64,000 bases of DNA from contig CAYMAZ010000004.1 of assembly GCA_964388575.1 (NCBI GenBank), positions 1 to 64,000 of the forward strand, read 5' to 3'. The translations under genes were made by a program, and so were the position numbers. Source of the DNA: CAYMAZ01 sp964388575. GTDB lineage: Bacteria; Bacteroidota; Bacteroidia; Bacteroidales; DTU049. The notes beneath the pieces are model-generated. The model saw only the letters and a program-made list of their open reading frames with translations, was not told the origin of the DNA and searched no databases. Numbering within the stretch: the stretch's first letter is position 1; each line of letters starts with the position of its first letter. This document shows, in pieces, positions 27,868-37,755 of this stretch.

Positions 27868-29349
27868 TCAATCCTTGATACATCTTACCGGAAATCCGGT
27901 ATTGAGTTGCCTGTTAACGATGAAGAATGTTTTTTTTGTTTTGTCAAAACCTACTACCCATGCACTGTTTGAGTTGTCAAGGACTGAACTGATCGTCCAG
28001 AAGTAACCCTCCTTTGAAGATTCAATCCGGCGTCCGTCAGAATTTATCCATCCATTGTGATCAACGAAAAACTGTTCGGGATTTTCGAGATGACTGATCA
28101 GTGATACACATTCTGCAATGTCGGGTATGTGCCAACCCGGTGGACATATACCAGCCGGATGATTCACAGCATGCCAGGTGTAATAAATGTAGGTTTGTTT
28201 TTTATCCTTGTAAACATACATTAGTTCAGGATGTTGGTCCAGATAAAAGTGATGTCCAGGAACTGCTGTATAAATTTTTGACCCGTCTGCAAAATGACCT
28301 GATCGTAGATTTTCAGACATCCACAGACTGTTTCCTGAAACAATTGTCCCATATGTATTACCTTCAATATCAGCTGATTGTGAAGTAGTCCAAGTCCGGT
28401 TGTCTGTAAAAAAACGGCTCAGATATTTCGGACTGAAAACATTGTTTTTGAAAATTAATCCTGTCACAATCTGAGAAGGAACGGATTGATTGAATGACAA
28501 AAGAGAAAAAATATTGACATCAGATAATGTTTTGGAAGAAGCAATAGTGTCATAGCCATTTAAACTGAGATTTTTTTTGATTTGCTTCAGAATTGAATAA
28601 TTCTCAGAAAGCATAGGTTGCATTCTTTCAATCACTGTTTGTGCCCAGTGTTGTGCAGTCTTTCCCGAAAAATGAATGCTTTGTGCTGTGTCGTTTCCCA
28701 AAATATCATCACTGCGAACCAAATATATATTATTGTCAACAGTAACTTTTCTGATTTCATTTAGCTGGCGTCTGGTGTTTCTGTTTCTTAAAGGAGCTAT
28801 CCAGATGATCTGAGTGTGTTTGTTCTGAGAGATGATCGTGTTGACCAGATTCTGGTGATCATTGATGTTGTTGTGTCCCAGTGCAATGACAACAATATGC
28901 GGCTCAAACTGAAGAAGTACATTTTCAAGTTTACCTTTATATAGCTTTCCAACAATTTCACCGCTTGAATTAGAATTGCTTTCCATCCGCCTGACCTTTT
29001 GCTCAGGTTTCAGAAGTTCATTGTAAAATGACTGACGTATTATATATCCGCAACAATTGTTACGCATGGTCATTGTGAAATTCCGGCTCCCTGCTCCTCC
29101 GATTGCAATTGAAAGAATATCAAATTTTCCTGACTCGTGGAGTCCTTTGTGAAGCATTTCTCCAAAATTTCCAACCAGATGTGAATCTCCCAGAATTAAA
29201 ATCCGTTTAACATAAATGGTGAATTCCTGATCCAATGTTTTATCCTGAATGATTCCCATATGTTTCTGTGCTTTCACTTGTTGAAATACAATACTAAAAA
29301 GCATCATCATTACAAATGAGAGGTGAAACAGTTTTAAATTGGGTTTCAT
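27868..29349 (-). CDS. Secreted SGNH hydrolase-like / FISUMP-domain fusion
   Basis: A 493-residue protein. Signal peptide 1-28 (VKAQ end). The N-terminal domain (about 48-245) is SGNH/GDSL-hydrolase-like: LILGDSH with Ser56, GHNN near 157, and IHFSG near 228 for the catalytic His. This suggests a deacylase or esterase acting on a glycan or lipid. The C-terminal part (about 345-493) is a FISUMP domain (Fibrobacter succinogenes major paralogous domain): SLWMSENLR, CPPGWHIPD, and a FPVRCIKD end. FISUMP domains are presumed surface binding modules. No T9SS tail is seen. It is downstream of the patatin and GH84-like genes on the same strand. Confidence 0.75.
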   Translation of the reverse strand: MKPNLKLFHLSFVMMMLFSIVFQQVKAQKHMGIIQDKTLDQEFTIYVKRILILGDSHLVGNFGEMLHKGLHESGKFDILSIAIGGAGSRNFTMTMRNNCCGYIIRQSFYNELLKPEQKVRRMESNSNSSGEIVGKLYKGKLENVLLQFEPHIVVIALGHNNINDHQNLVNTIISQNKHTQIIWIAPLRNRNTRRQLNEIRKVTVDNNIYLVRSDDILGNDTAQSIHFSGKTAQHWAQTVIERMQPMLSENYSILKQIKKNLSLNGYDTIASSKTLSDVNIFSLLSFNQSVPSQIVTGLIFKNNVFSPKYLSRFFTDNRTWTTSQSADIEGNTYGTIVSGNSLWMSENLRSGHFADGSKIYTAVPGHHFYLDQHPELMYVYKDKKQTYIYYTWHAVNHPAGICPPGWHIPDIAECVSLISHLENPEQFFVDHNGWINSDGRRIESSKEGYFWTISSVLDNSNSAWVVGFDKTKKTFFIVNRQLNTGFPVRCIKD

Positions 29350-29400
29350 ATTTTGATTCAGGGGGGTAAATTCAAATTTTTAGTAATGACATTTTGAAAA

Positions 29401-30186
29401 TTATTCTTTTTCTTTCAAATCAGACAGATACTTCTGAATTTCTTTATTTGTTTCTTCATAACCGATTTCAAATATTTCAGGTCCTTTTTTAAAATCAAAA
29501 ATTTTATATTTTGAAAGCTTTTGCGGTTCAATGATTACATTACATATTCGGGATTTATGAATTGTGTTTTCATTGATTGCCAAATGAAAACAACGTTCCA
29601 CAATTTTGAAAATGCTTCCGAGATTATTCGTTTCAATGATCGGATTTACGTGTGAGGCGATGATGAACTTGCATGTTTTGGTCAGGGGTTCAACAGGAAG
29701 ATTATTAATAATGCCTCCATCGGCATAATGTGTATTCTTGTGAATAACAGGATGAAAAATCACCGGAATGGATGTTGATGCCAGTACAAACCTTGCCAAA
29801 GGTCCCTTATTGATGTATTCAATCTGACCCTTGTTAAGGTTTGTTACAGCAATTGTAACGGGAATTTTTAATTCCTCAATGGATTCGGGTAGCAATTGCT
29901 TCATCATTCTGAATAGGGTATAGTTTTTTACCAGCCCTTTATCAGGAAGTGAAAGTTTAAAATATTGAATAAAATTTTTTTCTAATAGCAATTTCATAAT
30001 CTCCACAGGTTGAAAACCGGATGCATAAAATACAGCGGCTATAGCCCCTGCACTGACACCACTGATACAGTCAATCCGGATTTGGTTTTCTTCAAGTGCC
30101 TGAAGAACACCGAGATGTGCAAAACCACGTGCACCCCCACCGCTTAACACAAGTCCTGTCTGTGAATTGTTCGGAAAAGGCCTCAT
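29401..30186 (-). CDS. Patatin-like phospholipase (RssA type)
   Basis: A 261-residue patatin. The oxyanion motif SGGGARG lies at residues 15-21, the nucleophile motif GVSAG puts the catalytic Ser at 45, and DGG puts the catalytic Asp at 156. No signal peptide or membrane helix, so cytosolic, acting on membrane lipids. The start overlaps the end of the GH84-like gene by 4 bases, giving tight translational coupling between a cytosolic lipase and a lipoprotein. Confidence 0.92.
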   Translation of the reverse strand: MRPFPNNSQTGLVLSGGGARGFAHLGVLQALEENQIRIDCISGVSAGAIAAVFYASGFQPVEIMKLLLEKNFIQYFKLSLPDKGLVKNYTLFRMMKQLLPESIEELKIPVTIAVTNLNKGQIEYINKGPLARFVLASTSIPVIFHPVIHKNTHYADGGIINNLPVEPLTKTCKFIIASHVNPIIETNNLGSIFKIVERCFHLAINENTIHKSRICNVIIEPQKLSKYKIFDFKKGPEIFEIGYEETNKEIQKYLSDLKEKE

Positions 30187-32786
30187 TCTTCTACTGTATT
30201 TAAATCAATGTTTTTAATTTCAGAATCCCCGATTTCAAGCTTGTCCAGTCGGTCTTTCAAATCCAGACAAAGTGTTTCCAACTCTTCAATCAATTGATTG
30301 TTTGTTTCACTTTCATTTTCAAGCATCACTTCAATTTGTAAAAATAATTTTCGAATGGCAAATGCCGTGTTCTTTTTAAGTGATTTGGCATCCTTTTCTG
30401 CACGCTCCATTTTGATAATGTTGCTGTATACTTTGACATACAAATCGTTAAATTCAATGAGCTGGAGTGCATAGTCCATACCAAACATGCTGTTCAGTAC
30501 CTTCCAAAGTGACAAATCGGGGACATATACTTCCGGATTCCAAAGAAAATCGGCTAACGTTGCAAACTGAATTCTGGAAATTTCAGAATCAGGAATCAAT
30601 GAGGTGACATAATCTCCGGAAACAATACCATGGTTTTGATCTTTGTCTGACAAGTATGGTTCGAATATACTTAAAAGCTTGATTTTTTCAGGATAATTTG
30701 AAAAAAGCCCGAAGTATAAAACAGAGTTAACATAATGATCCATGTATTGTGTTTGTCTTTGTATCAGTTCCGGATTTAGCATGCTTAACGTTCTGTTTTG
30801 AAATTCACGAATGATTGAGATATTTTCGGGTAGTAATTTAATAATCTCATGCGTGTAGGCTTCGGCTGCACCCAGATCTGAGCTTGTGGCTGCAGATAGA
30901 TTGTCCCAGAGAGGCTTCAGTTCAACTGATTGAATATTGTAGTTTTTTGCAAGCCATTCCTGAATTGTTTTAATTATAAATACATGTGCATTTTGTAGAT
31001 TTGTATATCTTTTCTGATCTTCCGGATTCATAAGTATACTGGTTCCATGAGTCGTCCGGTAACTGGGATGAAAATCTTTGAAAAGGAGCATTAAAAATCG
31101 GGCACCGTAATCAAAGTATGGTTTGAGTTTTGTTGTTAATTTCTGTATTGTTTCCTCATTAAATTGCATGCCAACTTGAACTGAGTCATGACGTGAAGTA
31201 GTGTGTTCAGTTTTAACAGCTGGAGACATCATATTCATCATGACTCCAAAGTTGATGGTTCCCTTTTGTTTTGAATATTGTGAAATTTGTTTGGCTCTAT
31301 ACTCTCCAATCAGATCTTTTTGCAAATCATCATCCGGGTCTGAATTAAAATGAAGAGGAATATAAGCTTTATTAAATCTGTATAATGTAAGAAAATCAAG
31401 ATCATTTATGTCTTGATCTGTTGTATTCTTGTTTTCGCAGTTGCTGAAAGAGAATCCCCGGGTATGGTAGGCAGGAAAATCAATGATCTCTGCATGTTGA
31501 TACATGGAGCTGACAGAATCCAATAGTCTGACAACAGAAGTTGCTGCATAAAAGAGTCCCAGGTCATCCTTCCCGGCCAGAATAATGACTTGTTTGTTAT
31601 GAATCGTCGAGTCTGTAATGACATATCCCTGCTCATGAGAAGAAAAACCTGGTGCATTAATGGCAAATCGCAGAGTGTCTATGGTTTGATAAGATGTTAG
31701 AAGAAAAATGACAGATGCATCTTTATTCAGTTGACCAAGAGAGTTGTGGGTTGTGATCATGCATTCAGGATATGATGATGTCAGTGTTCTTTTAAGATTT
31801 TCTGCAAGATAATCCCGTGTGTACAAGTTCAGCACTGTTTCAGGCTGATCAAGGACAACAACCGGATAGAGAATAGACTCTGAACCTGCAGATATCAGAG
31901 TGATGTTTTCTTTTGGTGTGATTTGACGGGGAGTTGGAATGAGCAAAGCTGTTTTGGAAAACACAGAATCACTGTACCAGCTAATTCGTTCTTTTGAAGT
32001 GAAATTCCATTTGCTGTATGTTAACTGAACATCATCAATCCAGATAGTTCCGGATCCATTCAGTCCGATGAAGATTCTGACATATCTGCAATCATCGGGA
32101 ATATCCCCGTCAAAAGCAGGGGCAATGCCGGTATGTGTGATTAAGTTAATCCATGGTAATTCATCAATGGAATTCAAGCCTGCAAAAGCAGCACTTTTTA
32201 AGCCGTTGTCTATCATTGTTCCTGATTCAGGGTCCAGTTTTGATGGCGAAATTGCTTCTCGTCTGTTGTTATAGAATAGTAACCTTATATTGATTGCATC
32301 CAGCAATTTGCTACCAAATCTGTGAAACTTTGACCTGATATTGTGTGCTTTTATTTTTAAACTTAGTTCATAATTACCCGGAATCACAGGAATGAAATCG
32401 CTGAGAATTCCTTCTCCCAGGGAATCGGTTTCATTTGGATATTCACGATGAATCATAACAAATCGATTTCTGTCGTTCTTATCAATTGAATCAGCAATGG
32501 CTTCAGTATAGCGAATATCATTCCCAAGCATTTCCCATTTCTTAATACCTTGCACAGTTGATGTGTCCGATGAAAGGGGCGTTCCTTCATTAAAAGTGGC
32601 ATTGGGGACAAGGTTGCCTGATTTGTATTCTTTCATCCGGATATTGTAGGGAATAGTCAACGGGTCTGAGCTCTTCCAGGATTCAGAAGTATTTGTTCGT
32701 CTCCAATCATCAGTACATGAAGAAATCATGACACAAATCAGGCAAACCTTTAGAGAGAAAACAAGTGTTTTGCAAATGTTCATCAA
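30183..32786 (-). CDS. GH84-like (O-GlcNAcase-fold) lipoprotein with altered catalytic pair
   Basis: An 867-residue lipoprotein (lipobox ISSC, Cys 24). Residues about 55-260 look like a carbohydrate-binding jelly-roll. Residues about 282-430 match the GH20b-like domain that precedes the catalytic barrel in GH84 enzymes (LIPTPRQIT start). The barrel (about 440-620) starts with RG at 443-444 but lacks the EGFYG loop. The usual Asp-Asp catalytic pair is Lys570-Asp571 (LLFKD). The segment LADFLWNPEVY (about 744-755) is typical of the GH84 helical domain. The family removes beta-linked GlcNAc; here activity is doubtful, and a glycan-binding or altered role is likelier. Upstream of and overlapping the patatin gene. 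Confidence 0.68.
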   Translation of the reverse strand: MMNICKTLVFSLKVCLICVMISSCTDDWRRTNTSESWKSSDPLTIPYNIRMKEYKSGNLVPNATFNEGTPLSSDTSTVQGIKKWEMLGNDIRYTEAIADSIDKNDRNRFVMIHREYPNETDSLGEGILSDFIPVIPGNYELSLKIKAHNIRSKFHRFGSKLLDAINIRLLFYNNRREAISPSKLDPESGTMIDNGLKSAAFAGLNSIDELPWINLITHTGIAPAFDGDIPDDCRYVRIFIGLNGSGTIWIDDVQLTYSKWNFTSKERISWYSDSVFSKTALLIPTPRQITPKENITLISAGSESILYPVVVLDQPETVLNLYTRDYLAENLKRTLTSSYPECMITTHNSLGQLNKDASVIFLLTSYQTIDTLRFAINAPGFSSHEQGYVITDSTIHNKQVIILAGKDDLGLFYAATSVVRLLDSVSSMYQHAEIIDFPAYHTRGFSFSNCENKNTTDQDINDLDFLTLYRFNKAYIPLHFNSDPDDDLQKDLIGEYRAKQISQYSKQKGTINFGVMMNMMSPAVKTEHTTSRHDSVQVGMQFNEETIQKLTTKLKPYFDYGARFLMLLFKDFHPSYRTTHGTSILMNPEDQKRYTNLQNAHVFIIKTIQEWLAKNYNIQSVELKPLWDNLSAATSSDLGAAEAYTHEIIKLLPENISIIREFQNRTLSMLNPELIQRQTQYMDHYVNSVLYFGLFSNYPEKIKLLSIFEPYLSDKDQNHGIVSGDYVTSLIPDSEISRIQFATLADFLWNPEVYVPDLSLWKVLNSMFGMDYALQLIEFNDLYVKVYSNIIKMERAEKDAKSLKKNTAFAIRKLFLQIEVMLENESETNNQLIEELETLCLDLKDRLDKLEIGDSEIKNIDLNTVEE

Positions 32787-32850
32787 ATGGTATTTTGTGT
32801 AAAATTAAAAAATTTCTGATATCAGTAGAATCATTTAATGTTAAACTATG

Positions 32851-32878
32851 TTGTTGTGAATTCTAAATATTATTTTTG
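32851..32878 (+). promoter_or_regulatory. Predicted promoter of the DUF389 gene
   Basis: TTG at 32851-32853, a 17-base spacer and TATTTTTG at 32871-32878. The box overlaps the TTG (32876) where the open frame begins, so the true start is the downstream ATG 32912. Confidence 0.62.
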
Positions 32879-32911
32879 CAAACAAATCTGTGGAACAAAA
32901 AAATAACCGTT

Positions 32912-34237
32912 ATGAAAGCAGCATTATTGTTCAGAAAGCTTCTGCATTTTGTAAATCTTGATGCAGAAGTTGATGATCATGATAAAATTCATGAAATCAT
33001 TGAAAAAGATGTCATCTTTAAAGGGACAAATCTCTGGATTTTAATGTTTGCTATTTTGGTTGCTTCTGTCGGTCTGAATATGAATTCAACAGCTGTCATC
33101 ATTGGTGCCATGTTAATCTCCCCACTGATGGGTCCCATTAACGGAGTTGGATATAGTATTGCAACATACAACTTTCCTTTGTTTTCCAAAGCTGTGAAAA
33201 ATTATACGTTTGCGGTTATAACGGGACTCATTACCTCAACGCTGTATTTTTCAATAACACCCATTTCAACTGCACATTCAGAATTACTTGCAAGAACAAG
33301 TCCAACGATATACGATGTTTTGATAGCTTTTTTCGGAGGGTTGGCAGGAATTGTGGCAACAAGCAGCAAGCAAAAAGGAAATGTTATTCCCGGTGTAGCA
33401 ATAGCGACAGCCCTGATGCCTCCTTTATGTACTGCTGGTTACGGTCTTGCAACAGGTCAGTTTAATTTCCTCTTCGGAGCGATTTATTTGTTTACAATAA
33501 ATTCTGTTTTCATTGCATTTGCTGCTATGCTCGTCTCTCAACTCCTGAAGTTTCCAATTCGAATTATGATTGAGGAAAAAAGAAAAAGAATCATTAATCA
33601 GATCATTTCTGTAGTCATTATTCTTATGATCATTCCCAGTATTTATTTTGGCTACAGTCTTGTTCAGAGAGAACGGTTTTTATCCAATGCAGATTTATTT
33701 GTGAAGAGTGTAAGTATTTTTGAAGGTAACTTTCTTTTAAAACATGAGATTGATCCTGTTAAGAAAAGAATCACACTGGCTTATGGCGGCCGGACATTCA
33801 CTGATGCTGAGAAAAAGATCATTCAGGATAAAACCGGAGACTTTTCTTTGGGCAATGCTTTGGTTATTTTCAGGCAAGGATTGACTCTTGAAAATCTTGA
33901 CGAGAAACATGCCGAAGTAGAAACATTAAAAGCTGAACTCAACAGGTTGAATTTGCTTATTGAAGAAAAGAATGTAAAAATGGATAGTCTGATGAGTAGT
34001 AAAATGATTGCAAAACAGCTACTTGAAGAAATTCACGTGATGTATCCACAGATCAAATCTGCCTATTTTTCAGGTTCTGATAAATACATATATGGAGCGA
34101 AAGAGCCTGAGCCTCTCATGATGGTTGTGTTCGGAGTTACAGAAACTATTCAGGATACAACAGATTTATCCAGAATTGAAAAATGGTTGAAGTCGCGACT
34201 AAACAATTCGAATATCAAGATATTTTACGAAAAATAA
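32912..34237 (+). CDS. DUF389 (TIGR00341-like) membrane protein
   Basis: A 441-residue inner membrane protein. The DUF389 domain (about 30-190) has the family's motif run NSTAVIIGAMLISPLMGPINGVG and a Gly/Ala-rich set of about six helices with GVAIATALMPPLCTAGYGL. A further helix near 225-245 leads to a C-terminal soluble region (about 250-441) with a coiled-coil stretch near 330-365. Function unknown in bacteria. Start set at ATG 32912 because the upstream TTG lies in the promoter box. The MATE gene follows after 11 bases. Confidence 0.9.
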   Translation: MKAALLFRKLLHFVNLDAEVDDHDKIHEIIEKDVIFKGTNLWILMFAILVASVGLNMNSTAVIIGAMLISPLMGPINGVGYSIATYNFPLFSKAVKNYTFAVITGLITSTLYFSITPISTAHSELLARTSPTIYDVLIAFFGGLAGIVATSSKQKGNVIPGVAIATALMPPLCTAGYGLATGQFNFLFGAIYLFTINSVFIAFAAMLVSQLLKFPIRIMIEEKRKRIINQIISVVIILMIIPSIYFGYSLVQRERFLSNADLFVKSVSIFEGNFLLKHEIDPVKKRITLAYGGRTFTDAEKKIIQDKTGDFSLGNALVIFRQGLTLENLDEKHAEVETLKAELNRLNLLIEEKNVKMDSLMSSKMIAKQLLEEIHVMYPQIKSAYFSGSDKYIYGAKEPEPLMMVVFGVTETIQDTTDLSRIEKWLKSRLNNSNIKIFYEK

Positions 34238-34248
34238 GATGGTAATGA

Positions 34249-35589
34249 ATGGGTGCTCTTTCAAAACTCTCTGTTCGTAATTCCGGTATTTTAAATCGAA
34301 AAATACTGTCATTAGCATTGCCGTTTCTTGCTGCAAATATTTCTATTCCTTTATTGGGACTTGTTGATACAGCTGTTCTTGGGCATTTGGAATCTGAGAA
34401 ATATTTGGGTGCAATTGCACTTGGCGGTATGATCTTTAATTTTATTTTTTGGGGATTCAGCTTTTTGAAAATGGGAACAACCGGATTTACGGCTCAGGCC
34501 AGAGGTAGAGGAGATAAAACGAATGTGTCAGTTATTTTACAAAGGGGGATATATACAGGTATTGCCATTGGCCTTTTAATTGTTGCTCTTCGAAATCTTG
34601 TCTGGTGGGTTTCTTCACATTTTCTTCAGGGGTCTCAGGAAATTATCTTTTTTGCTGAAGAGTATTTTTCAATCAGGGTGTTTTCTGCACCTGCTGTGTT
34701 TATGCTATATGTCATTACTGGTTGGTTTCTTGGTATGCAGAATGCTTTATTCGTTCTTTATATTACAATTACTGAAAATATTGCAAACATTATTTTTAAT
34801 CTGATTTTTATATTCGTATTCGAAATGAGAGCTGATGGGGTGGCTCTTGGAACTGTTTGTGCTCAGTATCTTGCTTTAGGAATTGCGCTGATATTGCTTT
34901 TTGCAAAATACAAACACGAACTGAAATTGCATGCATTCAGGGTTTTAATGAATCTTAAAGAACTAGCACACTATTTCAGGATCAACTCTGACATCATGAT
35001 TAGAACGCTTACTCTGATGTTTGCTTTTGCTTTCTTCACTGTCAAATCGTCTTCATTTGATGATGTGTTGCTTGCCTCAAATATGATATTACTGCAGTTT
35101 ATGATTTTCTTTTCTTATGTGATTGATGGACTGGCTCATGCGGGAGAATCATTGTCCGGATATTTTTTTGGAGCCAGAAAAGAGCGCACTCTTAAAATAC
35201 TAATTCAACGATTGTTTTTTTGGAGTGCATTGCTTGCAATGTTGTTTTCACTCATTTATATTTCTCTCTTCAGAGATATTCTAAGCTTGCTCACAAATCA
35301 GCAATCTGTTATTGAAACTGCTGTGAAGTTCAAATGGTGGCTTGTTGCTATTCCAGTCATTTCATTCAGCGCTTTTGTCTGGGATGGGATATTTATCGGA
35401 TTGACTGCAACCAAACAGTTGCGAAATGCGATGTTGCTTTCAATGTTTTGCATATATTTACCATTGTTTTACATAATTGAACCTGTAATGGGAAATCATG
35501 CCCTTTGGTTTTCCATGTGTGCCTTTCTGTTTGCAAGAGGGGCATTTTTATGGTTGTTTTCGAAAAAACTTATTGCCATCCGAACGTGA
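34249..35589 (+). CDS. MATE family efflux transporter (DinF-like)
   Basis: A 446-residue inner membrane protein with twelve helices in two bundles. The first bundle has LALPFLAANISIPLLGLVDTAVLGHL and GFTAQARGRGD; the second starts near 235 (RTLTLMFAFAFFTVKSS) and has IDGLAHAGESLSGYFFGA. This arrangement is typical of the DinF branch. It exports cationic drugs or metabolites using a Na+ or H+ gradient; the substrate is unknown. Cotranscribed with the DUF389 gene. Confidence 0.93.
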   Translation: MGALSKLSVRNSGILNRKILSLALPFLAANISIPLLGLVDTAVLGHLESEKYLGAIALGGMIFNFIFWGFSFLKMGTTGFTAQARGRGDKTNVSVILQRGIYTGIAIGLLIVALRNLVWWVSSHFLQGSQEIIFFAEEYFSIRVFSAPAVFMLYVITGWFLGMQNALFVLYITITENIANIIFNLIFIFVFEMRADGVALGTVCAQYLALGIALILLFAKYKHELKLHAFRVLMNLKELAHYFRINSDIMIRTLTLMFAFAFFTVKSSSFDDVLLASNMILLQFMIFFSYVIDGLAHAGESLSGYFFGARKERTLKILIQRLFFWSALLAMLFSLIYISLFRDILSLLTNQQSVIETAVKFKWWLVAIPVISFSAFVWDGIFIGLTATKQLRNAMLLSMFCIYLPLFYIIEPVMGNHALWFSMCAFLFARGAFLWLFSKKLIAIRT

Positions 35590-35637
35590 AAATACTTTGT
35601 CCAATGCAATAACATATGTAACCTTGAAAAAAAAATG

Positions 35638-35645
35638 TAATTTTG
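35638..35645 (+). promoter_or_regulatory. -7 box of the PspC gene
   Basis: TAATTTTG, ending 19 bases before the ATG at 35665. The nearest TTG (35624-35626) is only 11 bases upstream, so no good -33 element. Confidence 0.4.
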
Positions 35646-35664
35646 TGCATGTAAATCAGGCTTC

Positions 35665-37128
35665 ATGAAAAAGAATTTTTCAGTTAATATTTCAGGCAGA
35701 TTGTTTCATATTGATGAAGATGCATATGAGCTTCTTGAGAAATATTTCAGTTACCTTGAAAAGAGTTTTGAAAATGAACCTGAAAGACAGGAGATTATTG
35801 ATGATTTTCAGAAACGGATTTCAGATGATTTGTGGAATATCTCAAAATCAGATCACAAACACATTATTGAGTTGAACCACGTACACAAAGTTCTTGCTGA
35901 TCTGGGTTATTTCAGTGAAGAAGCCCAGGAAGAGGAACGATTCAAACGCTCTGGTGTCAAAAGATTGTTTCGTCACCCTGATGACAGATTTATTGGTGGT
36001 GTTTGTGGAGGCATTGCCAAGTATTTTAATGTTGATCCGCTGATTGTCAGAATTCTTTTCATTGTTTTTGCATTCATCTTTGCTTCTGGAATTCTGGTCT
36101 ACATCGTTATGTGGATTGTTGTACCGTTAGCCACGAGCCCCATTGACAGACTGAACATGTCAGGTGATGAAATAACGCTTGATAAGATCAAGGAAATCCT
36201 CAAAACCGAGTTCAGTGAAGTTGAAAAAAGGTTCAGAGATTTAAAAAAAAAAGTGGTTCCGGAAAATAAACAACAAGACATAGAGGATGACATCAGAGAT
36301 TTTATAAGTGCTTCGCTTTTTTTTCGTGTTTTTACAGGCAGTATCCTGATTGCTGTATCTTTATTTATGATAATAGGGTTAATCATTTTATTATTCAACC
36401 CTCTTTACATTGGCAGTTTTTTTGGAGTTGAGATCAGCAGCTTCTCACAGATCGGCTCACTTTTATTTGATTCTGCATTTATGGGAACTGTTGTCAAGTG
36501 GTCACTGTTTCTGATGTTCATGATCCCATTTTCAGGAGTTCTGTTTTTTGGAATGAGCATCTTATCAGGAATAACAGTCAGATCGGCGATGATCAGATGG
36601 GTTTCTCGTTATCTGGGAACAATTTCACTGCTGGTATTTCTGTTTTCTGTAGTTTATCTTTATTTACAATTTTTATTTGTTGATAAAAAAGAGACTGTGT
36701 ATATGTATGCTGAAGGGTATTACTCAGAGATGAAACTTGAAGTTATGGATGTTGAACATCCGTCAAACCTGATGCTTTCGGGTGTTCCTGAATTGTCAAT
36801 TCTTCCTGGTGGTGATGATTCTCTCAGGGCTGTGGTACTGAAACGTTCCTACGGAAGAACTTCAGTACAGGCTGCCGAGAACAACGAAAATCTGCACTTC
36901 AACATTCTTTCATCAGGTGATACGCTTTTTTTTAGCCCTTTTTGGGTTACTGAAAATACTTTATGGCGAGGTCAAAACGTTAAGGTACTTATTGAAATTC
37001 CTATCCGGAAGAGATTCAGAATGTCGCATCAGTTTGTTTCACATTTTTTGCCTGGAATGACTCATACAGATTCAGGGAAGAAACGATACCGATACCGAAT
37101 GTTAGATACCGGACCTGTTAAACTTTGA
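35665..37128 (+). CDS. PspC-domain envelope stress protein
   Basis: A 487-residue protein. An acidic N-terminal cytoplasmic domain (1-95) is followed by a PspC domain (about 103-155) with RHPDDRFIGGVCGGIAKYFNVDP and a first membrane helix. Further helices lie near 215-245, 270-300 and 312-330. The C-terminal region (about 335-487) is a beta-rich extracytoplasmic domain. Common layout in Bacteroidetes; thought to sense or buffer membrane stress. The stop is 8 bases before the next ATG. Confidence 0.9.
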   Translation: MKKNFSVNISGRLFHIDEDAYELLEKYFSYLEKSFENEPERQEIIDDFQKRISDDLWNISKSDHKHIIELNHVHKVLADLGYFSEEAQEEERFKRSGVKRLFRHPDDRFIGGVCGGIAKYFNVDPLIVRILFIVFAFIFASGILVYIVMWIVVPLATSPIDRLNMSGDEITLDKIKEILKTEFSEVEKRFRDLKKKVVPENKQQDIEDDIRDFISASLFFRVFTGSILIAVSLFMIIGLIILLFNPLYIGSFFGVEISSFSQIGSLLFDSAFMGTVVKWSLFLMFMIPFSGVLFFGMSILSGITVRSAMIRWVSRYLGTISLLVFLFSVVYLYLQFLFVDKKETVYMYAEGYYSEMKLEVMDVEHPSNLMLSGVPELSILPGGDDSLRAVVLKRSYGRTSVQAAENNENLHFNILSSGDTLFFSPFWVTENTLWRGQNVKVLIEIPIRKRFRMSHQFVSHFLPGMTHTDSGKKRYRYRMLDTGPVKL

Positions 37129-37136
37129 AAAACAAA

Positions 37137-37739
37137 ATGAATATCCTTGCGCATTATATCCTATCACAAAGAATTGAAGAGGTTGTTGTTGGAAATATTA
37201 TTGCAGATTTTATAAAGATCCATGATCTTGGAAAATTTTCCAATGGGATTCAAACCGGTATAGAACTGCATAAAAAAATTGATACATTTTCGGATAATCA
37301 TAAGGTTGTAAAAGACACATGGTCTCTGTTACATGGAGATTTCGGGCATTACGGTAGAGTTGTTACTGACATTTATTATGATCATTTTCTTATTAAACAC
37401 TGGAATGAGTACTCTGATTTTACGTTTAACGAGGACCTGAGTTTTCTATATCAGTGTCTGTCAAATCACAGTGCTTCATTTCCACCTTATGTAAGACGAG
37501 TAACAAACAGGATTGTGGCAATGCAATGGCCTTTAAAATACACTGAGAAATCTGGATTATTTCAGGTTTTCCGTAGCATGTCGCGAAGAGTGAATTTTGA
37601 AAATAAATTTGAAAATGCAGTTAAGGTACTTGAGACTCATTATGAAACTCTCAACAACCACTTTTCTGCTTTCTTTCCGGATCTGCGAGCATATACACAT
37701 GCGGAGTTGAAGAAATTGTTGAATGACAGTAAGAAGTAA
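37137..37739 (+). CDS. ACP phosphodiesterase (DUF479/AcpH family)
   Basis: A 200-residue cytosolic protein. MNILAHYILS at the start, GNIIADFIK, a GIELHKKIDTFSDNH metal-binding segment, and VVTDIYYDHFL carry the conserved His and Asp residues of the family. The founding member removes 4'-phosphopantetheine from acyl carrier protein; many homologues are untested. The open frame starts at TTG 37125, overlapping the PspC stop, but ATG 37137 matches the family start. Confidence 0.9.
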   Translation: MNILAHYILSQRIEEVVVGNIIADFIKIHDLGKFSNGIQTGIELHKKIDTFSDNHKVVKDTWSLLHGDFGHYGRVVTDIYYDHFLIKHWNEYSDFTFNEDLSFLYQCLSNHSASFPPYVRRVTNRIVAMQWPLKYTEKSGLFQVFRSMSRRVNFENKFENAVKVLETHYETLNNHFSAFFPDLRAYTHAELKKLLNDSKK

Positions 37740-37755
37740 CAATTATAATCTCAAC

